From NCBI GenBank assembly GCA_002730675.1, contig PCAV01000020.1, forward strand, positions 1-9,637: a stretch of DNA of 9,637 nucleotides, read 5' to 3'. Each line of letters opens with the position of its first letter. Positions within the stretch are counted from its first letter, which is position 1. Position numbers and translations under genes: made by a program. The DNA comes from Rhodospirillaceae bacterium. GTDB lineage: Bacteria > Pseudomonadota > Alphaproteobacteria > Thalassobaculales > Thalassobaculaceae. Positions 1 through 7,357 of this stretch are shown here, one piece after another. The notes under the pieces are model-generated. The model was not told the DNA's origin. It ran no database searches and worked only from the letters and a program-made list of their open reading frames with translations.

Positions 1-2
1 CT

Positions 3-293
3 GGGATTCGGGCAACAGCAGAGGAAGTTTCGCGTGAGCTAGCTGAGGCCAATGCAAAAAGCCGATCAATGCGAGATGAGCTTGCGTTTCTTGTAGAGAG
101 AGCCGACCGTTTGGCCGAAAAAATCGCAACAAATTCAAACGACTTGTTAGTCGAAAAGGAGACAAACGAGAAATTCCTAGATAACGAACCGCTTAATGAC
201 TTAGCCGACCCGGCTGGTAGTATTAATTTTAAAGACAGTGGACAATCAGAGGTTGAACGCGAGCTATTGAGCGCTCTAAGGCGAGTAAAGTAA
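3..293 (+). CDS. DUF6468-like flagellar-cluster protein, C-terminal part (5' end outside window)
   Basis: The frame is open from base 3 to the TAA at 291-293, so this is the last 96 residues of a gene that starts before the window; the ATG at 69 is internal. The visible part is highly charged and predicted helical or coiled coil (EEVSRELAEANAKSRSMRDE, then LAFLVERADRLAEKIA). It has a weakly conserved linker and ends in ERELLSALRRVK. This pattern of a helical segment plus an ERELL-AL-R tail, lying just before a MotE-like gene, matches what I know of the uncharacterised DUF6468 proteins found beside fliL-fliM and motE in Rhodospirillales flagellar loci. Those usually carry an N-terminal membrane segment, which would lie outside the window. 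No biochemical role is known. The stop is one base before the next ATG, so it is co-transcribed with the MotE-like gene. The family assignment is from memory of the pattern, not from a search. Confidence 0.65.
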   Translation, partial: GIRATAEEVSRELAEANAKSRSMRDELAFLVERADRLAEKIATNSNDLLVEKETNEKFLDNEPLNDLADPAGSINFKDSGQSEVERELLSALRRVK

Positions 294-294
294 C

Positions 295-1113
295 ATGATT
301 TATGGAAAAAATGGCAAGTTCATAACCATAAAAAAAAGTGGGTCACCTCTTGAGCAGGGAATGGAAAAGAGGTTGACCGATGTGCGTGAAAAAAAAAGCT
401 CTGCTCAGTCTAATAATGAAGCCTTAAAAGAATCAGAAAACGAGAATTCGTTAACAGCCTACAACATCTTTTCGAAGTTTCGCTTATTACCAGTCGTAGC
501 GTTTTTATCTTTTGCTTTGATAATAATACGCATTCCTAATTTTTTTGATGAAAATCAGACGAATAGTGATATTTCCGTTATAGCAACGCCAGCTACAGCG
601 CAAGGAAATAATGAAGACAGTGCGCCTCTTAAAAAAGGTTCGACGGCGGGTAAAAAAGCGAAAGCACCTAAAAAAGAACAACCACTCGATCCAGTTTTGT
701 TCACGCGATCCGAAATTGAGCTTTTGCAAGAGTTATCGCGACGTCGAAAGGAGCTAGACGCGAGAGAACAAACAATCGTACAGAGAGAAGGGTTGCTTAT
801 GGCCGCAGAAAATAGGCTAGAAGCCAGAATCAATGAACTGGAGACAGTAAAGTCAGATATCGAGACTCTCATCACCAAATATGATGCCCAGGAAGAAGAA
901 AAGTTTGGTGGATTAGTCGCCATTTATGAAAAGATGAAACCAAAAGAATCAGCACGTATATTTGACGAACTGGATATTGATATTTTGCTCGAAGTATTCG
1001 AACGGATGAAGGCTTCGAAGTCAGCTTCCATTCTCGCTAAAATGAGACCAGAGAGAGCCAAAGAAATTACATCAAGGATTGCGGATCGTCGGGAGATGCC
1101 AAAATTTAATTGA
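295..1113 (+). CDS. motE: MotE-like flagellar motor accessory protein (TM + coiled coil + MgtE_N-like domain)
   Basis: This is a 272-aa inner-membrane protein. Residues 1-61 are basic and polar, 63-80 form one hydrophobic segment (LLPVVAFLSFALIII), 84-140 are a low-complexity linker rich in K/A/P, 140-200 a strong coiled coil, and 205-266 a helical domain. The helical domain has the MgtE_N-like pattern YEKMKPKESARIFDEL, then LLEVFERM and ASILAKMRPERAKEIT. Basic residues before the membrane segment and acidic ones after it predict N-in/C-out, placing the coiled coil and helical domain in the periplasm. In Sinorhizobium, MotE is a periplasmic chaperone for the motility protein MotC; proteins with this domain plan recur in alphaproteobacterial flagellar loci. 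The role as stator chaperone or assembly factor is inferred from that. The ATG lies one base after the upstream stop, with AAGGCGAG (278-285) as a plausible ribosome site. Confidence 0.8.
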   Translation: MIYGKNGKFITIKKSGSPLEQGMEKRLTDVREKKSSAQSNNEALKESENENSLTAYNIFSKFRLLPVVAFLSFALIIIRIPNFFDENQTNSDISVIATPATAQGNNEDSAPLKKGSTAGKKAKAPKKEQPLDPVLFTRSEIELLQELSRRRKELDAREQTIVQREGLLMAAENRLEARINELETVKSDIETLITKYDAQEEEKFGGLVAIYEKMKPKESARIFDELDIDILLEVFERMKASKSASILAKMRPERAKEITSRIADRREMPKFN

Positions 1114-1236
1114 TAGTAGAATTGATCTTTAAAAAAAGAGTAATGAATTTGAAAATCGAGAGTTGTATTGCCGTCCAGCAATTACATCAGGATTTGGAAA
1201 AGTGACCCCGAAATATTACCAGATTGATAATGAATA
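1114..1236 (+). other. 123-bp spacer with a small hairpin; possible promoter or 5' leader for the MotB genes
   Basis: This is the only sizeable gap in the left operon. It contains a short inverted repeat at 1164-1186 (TGTATTGC, six-base loop, GCAATTACA), an 8-bp stem with one bulged T. No T-run follows, so it is not a rho-independent terminator. No convincing sigma-70 or sigma-54 promoter was found. A 20-codon frame at 1143-1205 sits after AAAGAG but resembles no protein I know. The gap is the natural place for a separate promoter or an RNA leader controlling the genes downstream. Confidence 0.3.
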
Positions 1237-1893
1237 ATGAAAAGCAATAACAGTTCGGTCCAAGTAGGCACTTCCCAGCTTTTCTTGAGCCTATTTCTTC
1301 TACTTTTAGCCTTCTTTATATTCATGAATTCTATATCTACTTATAAAGAGAGAAAAACCACACAAGTCGTAGAAAGCATTAGGGCAAATTTTCCCGCAGC
1401 TGCGTCCCCAGAAAATTTTTTTCAGCTCAGGTCCCTAAAAAATTCGGCAGTCTCACCCACCATCTTTAATGAGTTAGATGAGCTATTCCAACATTTATTT
1501 CGTGAAAAAAGGCTGAAGATTTCATATGATAACCACACCGCTCAAATTGATATTCCTATTAACTCAATTTTTGAGAAGGGTAGAGCGGTTCAACTCAATA
1601 AACTAGAAAGACTTCTGGACCGGTTGTCGGCTATAATTATCCGAGCGGAAAGTGAATATCCCTTGGGTACGGAAATAGTTTTCGGATATGAGGGCAGATT
1701 AGAGGAAAAATTCGAAGATCAGCTCACCCAAGAACGTTGTTCGGTAATAATGTCAATTTTGTTGGAAAAAACGGTGCCTAAAGGTTCTGTGGCAGTAGGT
1801 CTAGATACTGGCAATCCTGACTTTTTGAGATTTAAATTTAGATCCTTAATAAAGGATGAGCTTTCTGGCAATAGCGGGCACCATCATGGTTAA
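1237..1893 (+). CDS. Divergent MotB-like protein lacking the channel aspartate
   Basis: This is a 218-aa protein with a short N-terminus, one membrane segment at residues 14-32 (LFLSLFLLLLAFFIFM) and a periplasmic part. The periplasmic part has a degenerate OmpA/MotB-like fold: IPINSIFEKGRAV at 106-117, then an amphipathic helix, and LTQERCSVIMSIL at 163-175 where MotB has its LS-x-RA helix. LAFFI in the membrane segment and IFEKG in the C-domain are shared with the next gene, indicating a paralogous pair. When the membrane segments are aligned on LAFFI, the position of the proton-binding Asp of MotB (E. coli D32) is Ser18. No acidic residue lies in the segment, so it probably cannot carry ions. 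The GHSD-type motif is also missing (FGYEG instead). The tail ends GHHHG. The ATG follows an in-frame stop six bases upstream and has no clear Shine-Dalgarno. It may be a structural partner of the real MotB; the exact role is unknown. Confidence 0.7.
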   Translation: MKSNNSSVQVGTSQLFLSLFLLLLAFFIFMNSISTYKERKTTQVVESIRANFPAAASPENFFQLRSLKNSAVSPTIFNELDELFQHLFREKRLKISYDNHTAQIDIPINSIFEKGRAVQLNKLERLLDRLSAIIIRAESEYPLGTEIVFGYEGRLEEKFEDQLTQERCSVIMSILLEKTVPKGSVAVGLDTGNPDFLRFKFRSLIKDELSGNSGHHHG

Positions 1894-2638
1894 ACTATAT
1901 CGTGATCTAATTGATGAACGATCTACAACTGAATTATCAACAGTTGGCAATATGGATGGCCAAAATAGTAGGCCGCTTTGGTTGCTTACCTTTATCGACC
2001 TAATTTCTCTTTTACTGGCATTTTTCATTATGATGTTTTCAATGTCTACAATTAAGGTAAGTACTTGGGATGTCTTTAAAGGCTCTTTGGATAATGAGAA
2101 AAGATTGGAAGTGTCATCCTTTGAGAGCTATAAAAATAGCACCCCATTAGATCACCGAAGTACCCGATATGGATTGAACCTGGGCTATTTACGCTCCATT
2201 TTGGAGTCATCTCTAAAAAAAGAGAAGGCGCTTGAAAACGTGGTATTCACCTATAATTCAAATAACCTCATTATTTCTTTGCCTACAATATTGATATTTG
2301 AAAAGGGGGGAACAGCTCTATCTGATTCCGGAAGAAAGGCACTTTTTCTTATAGCTGAAACACTATCAAACTTTAATAATGATATTTCTTTGGTAGGGCA
2401 CTCTGATCCCACCCCAATGGCAGTGGGGGCGAAATATAAAAACAACTGGACTTTATCATTATCGCGAGCTCTCTCGGTAGGAGAGGCACTTAAATCTGCT
2501 GGTTATAGAAAAAATTTAAAAATTCTAAGCTTTGCAGACACAAAATTTAAAAGAAATTCATTAACGGCGCCGATTAAACTCGAACATCAACTGGCTCGTC
2601 GAGTAGACATCATGATACACAAAGATTGGCAGCAATGA
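1886..2638 (+). CDS. motB: MotB-family flagellar stator protein with OmpA-like domain
   Basis: This is a 250-aa protein. The membrane segment at about 32-53 reads WLLTFIDLISLLLAFFIMMF. Asp38 sits where MotB has its proton-carrying aspartate. The C-terminal OmpA-like domain (about 120-245) has ILIFEKGGTALSDSGRKAL, GHSDPTP with Asp174, NNWTLSLSRA with Arg194, and LARRVDIMI, which are the residues that hold diaminopimelate in peptidoglycan-binding OmpA domains. It should therefore anchor a stator unit to the cell wall while its helix lines the MotA channel. MotA is not in this window. I chose the ATG at 1886, which overlaps the upstream stop by 8 bases (ATGGTTAA). An ATG at 1856 would add ten hydrophobic residues over the coding tail of the preceding gene, with a purine run directly abutting the codon, and is less likely. 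Another ATG at 1952 would leave only nine residues before the membrane segment. Confidence 0.88.
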   Translation: MVKLYRDLIDERSTTELSTVGNMDGQNSRPLWLLTFIDLISLLLAFFIMMFSMSTIKVSTWDVFKGSLDNEKRLEVSSFESYKNSTPLDHRSTRYGLNLGYLRSILESSLKKEKALENVVFTYNSNNLIISLPTILIFEKGGTALSDSGRKALFLIAETLSNFNNDISLVGHSDPTPMAVGAKYKNNWTLSLSRALSVGEALKSAGYRKNLKILSFADTKFKRNSLTAPIKLEHQLARRVDIMIHKDWQQ

Positions 2639-5600
2639 GAAGGCTTGTAGCGACAATAATGTCAGTAGGTTATTTCTTGGTTCTCTTATGTATACAGCTG
2701 ATTGCGGTTACAACGCCTGGTGAAGCCAAAGTTGAATTTAGAAACGAGAAGACCTACGACAGAATCAATTTTGAGTTTGAAAAACCTACTAAATTCAAAT
2801 CTCAAAAATTTGGCTCTCAAATTCTAATTGAATTTAATTCTCGCATCTCAAGTAAATTCGAAAAAAGCAAAGGAGATATAGGAAAGTATATAAAAACGTT
2901 TTTATTACAAGATGAAGGTCGAGAAGCCGTAGTGACTATGCGGGGCAAATTTGAATACAAAGTTTACCGGGTTGCAAACAAAATAGTCCTTGATGTAGGA
3001 TCTGAACTCGGAATTGATTCTAAAGGTCGGAAAGACCGGAAAACTTCCAACAAAAAGAAAACTCGGGCGGCAGTTTCGGTTAGAGTGGGAAAGCACAAAA
3101 ACTATGAACGCCTTGTTTTTGAATGGCCTAAACAAGTAAATTATTCGATAACAAAGAGTCCTGATGAGATTAGTTTAAGTTTTGACTCACAAGGTTCAGT
3201 TGATCTTCAGAGTGTGCGGCGGCAGTTGCCTAAAAGTTTCTCCAGTTTTAATATTAGCGAAGACAAAAATAATAACCTGCTAGTAATCATTGGTTATCCA
3301 AAACAATCAGCAATAAAAGATTCAAAGCTGGGTAAGAAAATAATCTTAGACTTTTTAAACGTTAAAGAGACTTCCCCGCAGACGAAAGATAAGTCTGGAA
3401 ATAAAAGCACCAGATTAGAAAACAAAAGAGACAATCAAACTATAGCATTGGCGGAAAAACTAGGTCTGGAGAGCGGATCTAACAAAGACAGTAAAGGTTT
3501 ACGGCGAGATGTTTCCTCACCAACGGCTGACGTCCCACAAATACTAAAACCAACCAAAGGTCAAAACAAAAACGCTGACAAAAGTGTTAGCGTTTTAGAG
3601 CGAGAGGAAAAACCAGCAACTCTGTCGGCTGAGCCAAGTAAACCTGTAAAAGGTTTGTCCATTAATCAGAAGCTTTTAAATGATCCGAAATGGAGGATCA
3701 ATTCTTCCACTAACACCGCCTCTTCGTTGCCTACCTCTGCCCCAGAAAAAGGGCAAATATCAATTCAGTTCAGCAAGACAAATAATGTCAGCTCAATGCG
3801 TTTTGGTTGGTCAGAGAACGTTCCGGCAGCTGTATTCACTCGTGCTGGTTATTTATGGGCAGTATTCGACCAAGAGGTTTTCTTAGACGTTTCCAAACTG
3901 AAAAGTGAAAGTTTACAAATAATAAGCCTCCCGGAGCAAATCGATAGTGATAAAGGAACCGTATTCAGAGCAAAATTGGTTGATGGGGTTTCGGCTTCGG
4001 TTTGGCGGGATGGTAACACTTGGGTCGTAGATCTAGTGCCTCAACAATCGAGGCCAGACGTTGCTCTCAAATTTGTCACTCAACAAACCAGTCCACAAGG
4101 ACCTAGAGTTTTTGTTCTGGCCGAAGGAATTGGCAACGCCATAACAGTAAGGGATCCAGAAGTTGGCGACAGGCTATTTATTGTTCCTATTTTACCACTA
4201 AGTAGGGGGGTAGACGAAAATCAAACATTCGCTCAGTTCAACCTACTTAAAAGCATTCAAGGAATCGTAATTCAACCATTGATCGACGAGTTAGAGGTAA
4301 GAGTTATGCCAGATGGCGTAGCTGTTACCGCTAGTAGTTTTAAGGGTTTAGAGGTTTCGGATCCATCAAAGGTTGTAACGCCGAAAACATTGTCTATTAG
4401 AAGTGCCGATGGACTTCCCGGCGGATTAGAGCCGGGACGAATATTCAATTTAGCTTCTTGGAGACAGGGTGCAAAACCGCACGAATTTCTTGATTTCAAG
4501 CAACGCATTCAGCATGAAATTTCGCAAGCCACAAGTATTGCTCGTAGTGGCCCGCGATTAAGCCTTGCGCAGTTTTACTTCGCTAAAGGACTATCAGCTG
4601 AGACCATGGGATTATTGCGAACGATTTCCTCTGCGGATGAAGATTTATCAAGACGACCAGATGTGATAGCTCTTAGAGGTGCAAGTCAATTTATTCTAGG
4701 ACGTTTTGCTGAAGCAGAGAAAGAGTTGGATAACGGGCTACTAAATGGTTTTTCCGAGGCAGAGTTGTGGCGAGGAGCATCTAATGCTGCGCAAGGGAAA
4801 TGGAAAGCGGCGATTGAACACTTTGCGAGAGCTGGTGAAATACCAGGGGATTATCCGAGAAATTTCTCTACACAATTAGCTTTGTGGGCGGCGGAAGCTG
4901 CTATCCGAGCAGAAGATTACCGGGGAGCAGGAGTTTTTCTTGATACCATCGCCGACGGTAAGCCGACTGCTGGTGAACAGGCGCGCCTGAACTATCTCAG
5001 AGGGAGAGTGTTGTACGCATCCAATGATATTACTACAGCACTAAATTACTGGCGTCGGTTAATAGAGGCATCGGATCGATGGGCGCGTGTTAGAGCACAG
5101 CGGTCGCTAATAGAGCATGATCTGCAAAGCAACGCCATAACCCGCACTGAGGCTATAGAAAAACTGGAGCAACTGAGATTTGCTTGGCGGGGAGATCAGT
5201 TGGAATTCAACTTGTTGCGGCGTCTGGGAGAGCTTTACCTTGAGGAAAAAGATTTTGTATCAGGCCTATCTGCTCTTAGACAAGCGGTTACCTATTTCCC
5301 AAATAATGTTGAAGCACGTGTGGTCTCAAAAAGAATGATTAATGAATTTTCGAGTATATACACTGATGGTACTGCTGACAGTATGACGCCGCTGACAGCT
5401 CTGTCTATGTACGACCAGTTTAGAGAGCTAACTCCCGTTGGACGGCGAGGCGATAGAATAATTCAACGGTTAGCTGATAGACTTGTTGAAGTGGACCTTT
5501 TAGACAGAGCTTCTATTCTACTAGATAGGCAGGTGAAATTTAGATTAAGGGGAAAGCAGAAAGCAATAGTTGGAAGTAAGCTGGCACTTATACGTTTACT

Positions 5601-6150
5601 GGATAGGCAACCAAGAATGGCTCTTGATGCCCTTAATGAAAGTGTTTCGCCTGGATTGGACAGCGGACTTGCACTTGAAAGAAAACGTTTAAGGTCCAGA
5701 GGCGTTTTCGAACTTGGAGATAGCGAAAGCGCATTAAAACTTATCAAAAATGATGACTCTAGAAAAGCTGATCTACTAAGGGCAGACATTTACTGGCGCA
5801 CCCAGGATTGGGAACGGTCGGCTTTAATTTATCAAAGACTGATAGGTGATACCGGCAAAGATGGCAGGCGGCTCAGTGACTTATCAGCGACATTAATTGT
5901 AAATTGGGTAGTTTCATTATCTATGAACGGTCAGAAAGACAAGCTTAATGAAGCTCGCCAAACTTATGCTGCCATGATGGACTCAACACGTTACAGAGAG
6001 GCTTTTCGCCTTATCACAAACAAAACAGCAGAGGACCTCCAAGATTTCCGAACACTCACCGAACGGTTTCAAGAAATAGGACGTTTTCAAGGATTTTTGA
6101 CGAGTTACAGAGAAAAACTTAGGGATCAACCTTTAAGTAAAATTCAATAA
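2635..6150 (+). CDS. Large exported AMIN-like/TPR protein, candidate periplasmic stator or motor scaffold
   Basis: This is a 1171-aa protein. Residues 1-31 form a signal peptide (MRRL start, hydrophobic core GYFLVLLCIQLIAV, likely cleavage after PGEA). Three beta-rich AMIN-like repeats follow, each with an R-x-F-x-W/F core: RINFEF near 43, RLVFEW near 159 and MRFGWS near 388. The second reads RLVFEWPKQVNYSITKSPDE. A K/S/D-rich, probably disordered linker spans 243-372. A further beta-rich stretch runs to about 600, and from about 640 to 1145 there is helical TPR-type repeat sequence (for example LRGASQFILGRFAEAEKELD, then LWRGASNAAQGKWKAAIEHF). AMIN domains in AmiC and PilQ bind peptidoglycan or direct localisation, and TPRs bind proteins. 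It overlaps motB by 4 bases (ATGA), implying translational coupling. A TTG at 2626 would add three residues and is less likely. Similar TPR proteins accompany Rhodospirillales flagellar genes but lack a known role; the scaffold function is inference. Confidence 0.72.
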   Translation: MRRLVATIMSVGYFLVLLCIQLIAVTTPGEAKVEFRNEKTYDRINFEFEKPTKFKSQKFGSQILIEFNSRISSKFEKSKGDIGKYIKTFLLQDEGREAVVTMRGKFEYKVYRVANKIVLDVGSELGIDSKGRKDRKTSNKKKTRAAVSVRVGKHKNYERLVFEWPKQVNYSITKSPDEISLSFDSQGSVDLQSVRRQLPKSFSSFNISEDKNNNLLVIIGYPKQSAIKDSKLGKKIILDFLNVKETSPQTKDKSGNKSTRLENKRDNQTIALAEKLGLESGSNKDSKGLRRDVSSPTADVPQILKPTKGQNKNADKSVSVLEREEKPATLSAEPSKPVKGLSINQKLLNDPKWRINSSTNTASSLPTSAPEKGQISIQFSKTNNVSSMRFGWSENVPAAVFTRAGYLWAVFDQEVFLDVSKLKSESLQIISLPEQIDSDKGTVFRAKLVDGVSASVWRDGNTWVVDLVPQQSRPDVALKFVTQQTSPQGPRVFVLAEGIGNAITVRDPEVGDRLFIVPILPLSRGVDENQTFAQFNLLKSIQGIVIQPLIDELEVRVMPDGVAVTASSFKGLEVSDPSKVVTPKTLSIRSADGLPGGLEPGRIFNLASWRQGAKPHEFLDFKQRIQHEISQATSIARSGPRLSLAQFYFAKGLSAETMGLLRTISSADEDLSRRPDVIALRGASQFILGRFAEAEKELDNGLLNGFSEAELWRGASNAAQGKWKAAIEHFARAGEIPGDYPRNFSTQLALWAAEAAIRAEDYRGAGVFLDTIADGKPTAGEQARLNYLRGRVLYASNDITTALNYWRRLIEASDRWARVRAQRSLIEHDLQSNAITRTEAIEKLEQLRFAWRGDQLEFNLLRRLGELYLEEKDFVSGLSALRQAVTYFPNNVEARVVSKRMINEFSSIYTDGTADSMTPLTALSMYDQFRELTPVGRRGDRIIQRLADRLVEVDLLDRASILLDRQVKFRLRGKQKAIVGSKLALIRLLDRQPRMALDALNESVSPGLDSGLALERKRLRSRGVFELGDSESALKLIKNDDSRKADLLRADIYWRTQDWERSALIYQRLIGDTGKDGRRLSDLSATLIVNWVVSLSMNGQKDKLNEARQTYAAMMDSTRYREAFRLITNKTAEDLQDFRTLTERFQEIGRFQGFLTSYREKLRDQPLSKIQ

Positions 6151-6167
6151 TCAAAAAAATGTTGATT
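6149..6167. terminator. Weak bidirectional hairpin between convergent genes
   Basis: A perfect 6-bp inverted repeat (AATCAA, seven-base loop, TTGATT) begins at the end of the TPR gene and fills most of the 28 bases between its stop and the stop of fliP. The stem is almost entirely A/T and is followed on the + strand only by CTTTT a few bases later, so it would be a poor intrinsic terminator. Its position between convergent operons is the main reason to list it. Confidence 0.25.
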
Positions 6168-6178
6168 GATAACTTTTG

Positions 6179-6955
6179 CTAACTAGCCCCAAAACTTTTA
6201 ACTAATGAACCCGCAATTAAGTACCATCCATCAACTAGGACAAAGAATATTAATTTGAAAGGTAGCGAAACAATTATAGGGGGAACCATCATCATTCCCA
6301 TCGACATGAGGATTGAAGCTACAACCATATCAATAATAACAAACGGTAAGTAAATAAGAAATCCTATCTCAAAGGCTCGTCTCAGCTCGCTAATCATAAA
6401 TGCCGGGACTAATACCTGCAGAGGAATTTTGTTATTTGCACCGGCTTCGGCTCCTGATATATCCTGAAAGAGCTCTAAATCCTTTTGCCTTACTTGCCTC
6501 AACATAAAATCATGGAATGGCTCAGCGGTTTTTTCAAAGGCTTCTTTTTCATCTATGCGTTCCTCAATTAACGGGGAAATACCTGACTTCCAAGCCTGTT
6601 CAAAGGTGGGAGCCATAATGAAACTACTAAGGAATAGCGCTAGGCTAATCAAAACAACATTAGGAGGCGATTGTTGCGTCCCAAGCGCAGTTCTAAGAAG
6701 CGAAAGCACAACAACTATTCTAGTGAACGAAGTTATCGTAACTAGTAATCCAGGCGCCAATGATAGCACAGCTATCAAGGCTACAAGTTGTATAATACGA
6801 GCCGTTGCAGACCCGCCTTGTTCTCCAATGTCCAAGGTCAGACTTTGTGCTAAAACTGCATCAGGTACGAAGATGACTAAAATGAGTGTGAAAAAAATAG
6901 GCAACAGTGTGGTGTAAATTGTTTTTGCGCAGCGCCAGACATTTTTTTGAGACAT
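6179..6955 (-). CDS. fliP: FliP, flagellar type III export gate protein
   Basis: This is a 258-aa protein, complete and of usual length. An N-terminal signal peptide (about 1-36, ending VLAQ) is followed by four membrane segments (about 55-75, 98-116, 193-215, 224-250) with the periplasmic loop between the second and third. Family motifs are clear: TSFTRIVVVLSLLRTALGTQ (75-94) with QQSPPN after it, PAFMISELRRAFEIGF (184-199), and MSMGMMMVPP (217-226). FliP forms the pentameric core of the FliPQR export gate in the MS ring. Its cleaved signal peptide is typical of the family. The gene starts three bases after fliO, with GAGGTG inside the fliO 3' end (complement of 6964-6969) eight bases before the ATG. 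It is transcribed away from fliQ, which lies on the other strand, so the gate genes are split over two operons. Confidence 0.97.
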   Translation of the reverse strand: MSQKNVWRCAKTIYTTLLPIFFTLILVIFVPDAVLAQSLTLDIGEQGGSATARIIQLVALIAVLSLAPGLLVTITSFTRIVVVLSLLRTALGTQQSPPNVVLISLALFLSSFIMAPTFEQAWKSGISPLIEERIDEKEAFEKTAEPFHDFMLRQVRQKDLELFQDISGAEAGANNKIPLQVLVPAFMISELRRAFEIGFLIYLPFVIIDMVVASILMSMGMMMVPPIIVSLPFKLIFFVLVDGWYLIAGSLVKSFGAS

Positions 6956-6958
6956 CGT

Positions 6959-7306
6959 TCAGACACCTCTATCGATTATTTTTTCAGAAAGTTCATTTAA
7001 AGTTATTTCCTTTGAAGTACTTTCGCTATCAGCTGTTTGTTTTTCAACTGTGTTAAGCGTCTCTATCAGTACGCCATTGTCCGTTCCCAATAAAATTAGG
7101 TGTGTAGCAGTGTCACGTCTTATTAATACAAGCTGGAATTTGGTATTAATTCTTTTAGTCTCAATGATTTCGATACGCCCTCCAGCTATTGTATCACCCA
7201 ACATGCGCCTCAGACCAAATCGCTGCACACACAAATATATCAGGCCTATCAGTGATAACACAAATATCAAGGCAACAAGGAACCTAATGTAAACGCTTAA
7301 ATCCAT
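6959..7306 (-). CDS. fliO: FliO, flagellar export gate assembly protein
   Basis: This is a 115-aa protein with a periplasmic N-terminus of a few residues, one membrane helix at about 8-28 (RFLVALIFVLSLIGLIYLCV) and a cytoplasmic domain. The pattern GRIEIIETKRINTKFQLVLI (43-62), followed by a hydrophobic THLILLGTDNGVLIE, is the standard FliO core beta fold. The last 25 residues are acidic and variable. FliO helps FliP oligomerise during assembly of the export gate. Its place immediately upstream of fliP, with three bases between stop and start, supports the call. The ATG at 7306 has no visible Shine-Dalgarno; there are 51 bases after the preceding gene. Confidence 0.9.
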   Translation of the reverse strand: MDLSVYIRFLVALIFVLSLIGLIYLCVQRFGLRRMLGDTIAGGRIEIIETKRINTKFQLVLIRRDTATHLILLGTDNGVLIETLNTVEKQTADSESTSKEITLNELSEKIIDRGV

Positions 7307-7357
7307 AACATCAAAGAGCCTTTAATTAATCAACTTAGCTGTTTTAGTTCATTGGCA

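Noticed and set aside
555..923. 122-aa open frame on the - strand within motE
   Set aside because: Serine-rich shadow of the motE coding frame; no family pattern, no ribosome site and opposite to the operon.
1143..1205. 20-codon open frame after a purine-rich AAAGAG
   Set aside because: It is too short, shows no recognisable sequence and has no support beyond a start and stop; not called as a gene.
1856..1885. Earlier ATG (1856) for motB
   Set aside because: It would overlap the preceding gene by 38 bases and add a hydrophobic stretch not seen in MotB proteins; ATG 1886 with an 8-base overlap fits better.
2626..2634. TTG start for the TPR gene
   Set aside because: The ATG at 2635 makes a classic ATGA overlap with the motB stop and gives a normal signal peptide start (MRRL).
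5463..5789. 108-aa - strand frame within the TPR gene
   Set aside because: Leucine/serine-rich antisense shadow of the helical TPR coding sequence.
6555..6917. 120-aa open frame on the + strand within fliP
   Set aside because: Antisense shadow of a clearly identified fliP; composition is not protein-like in context.
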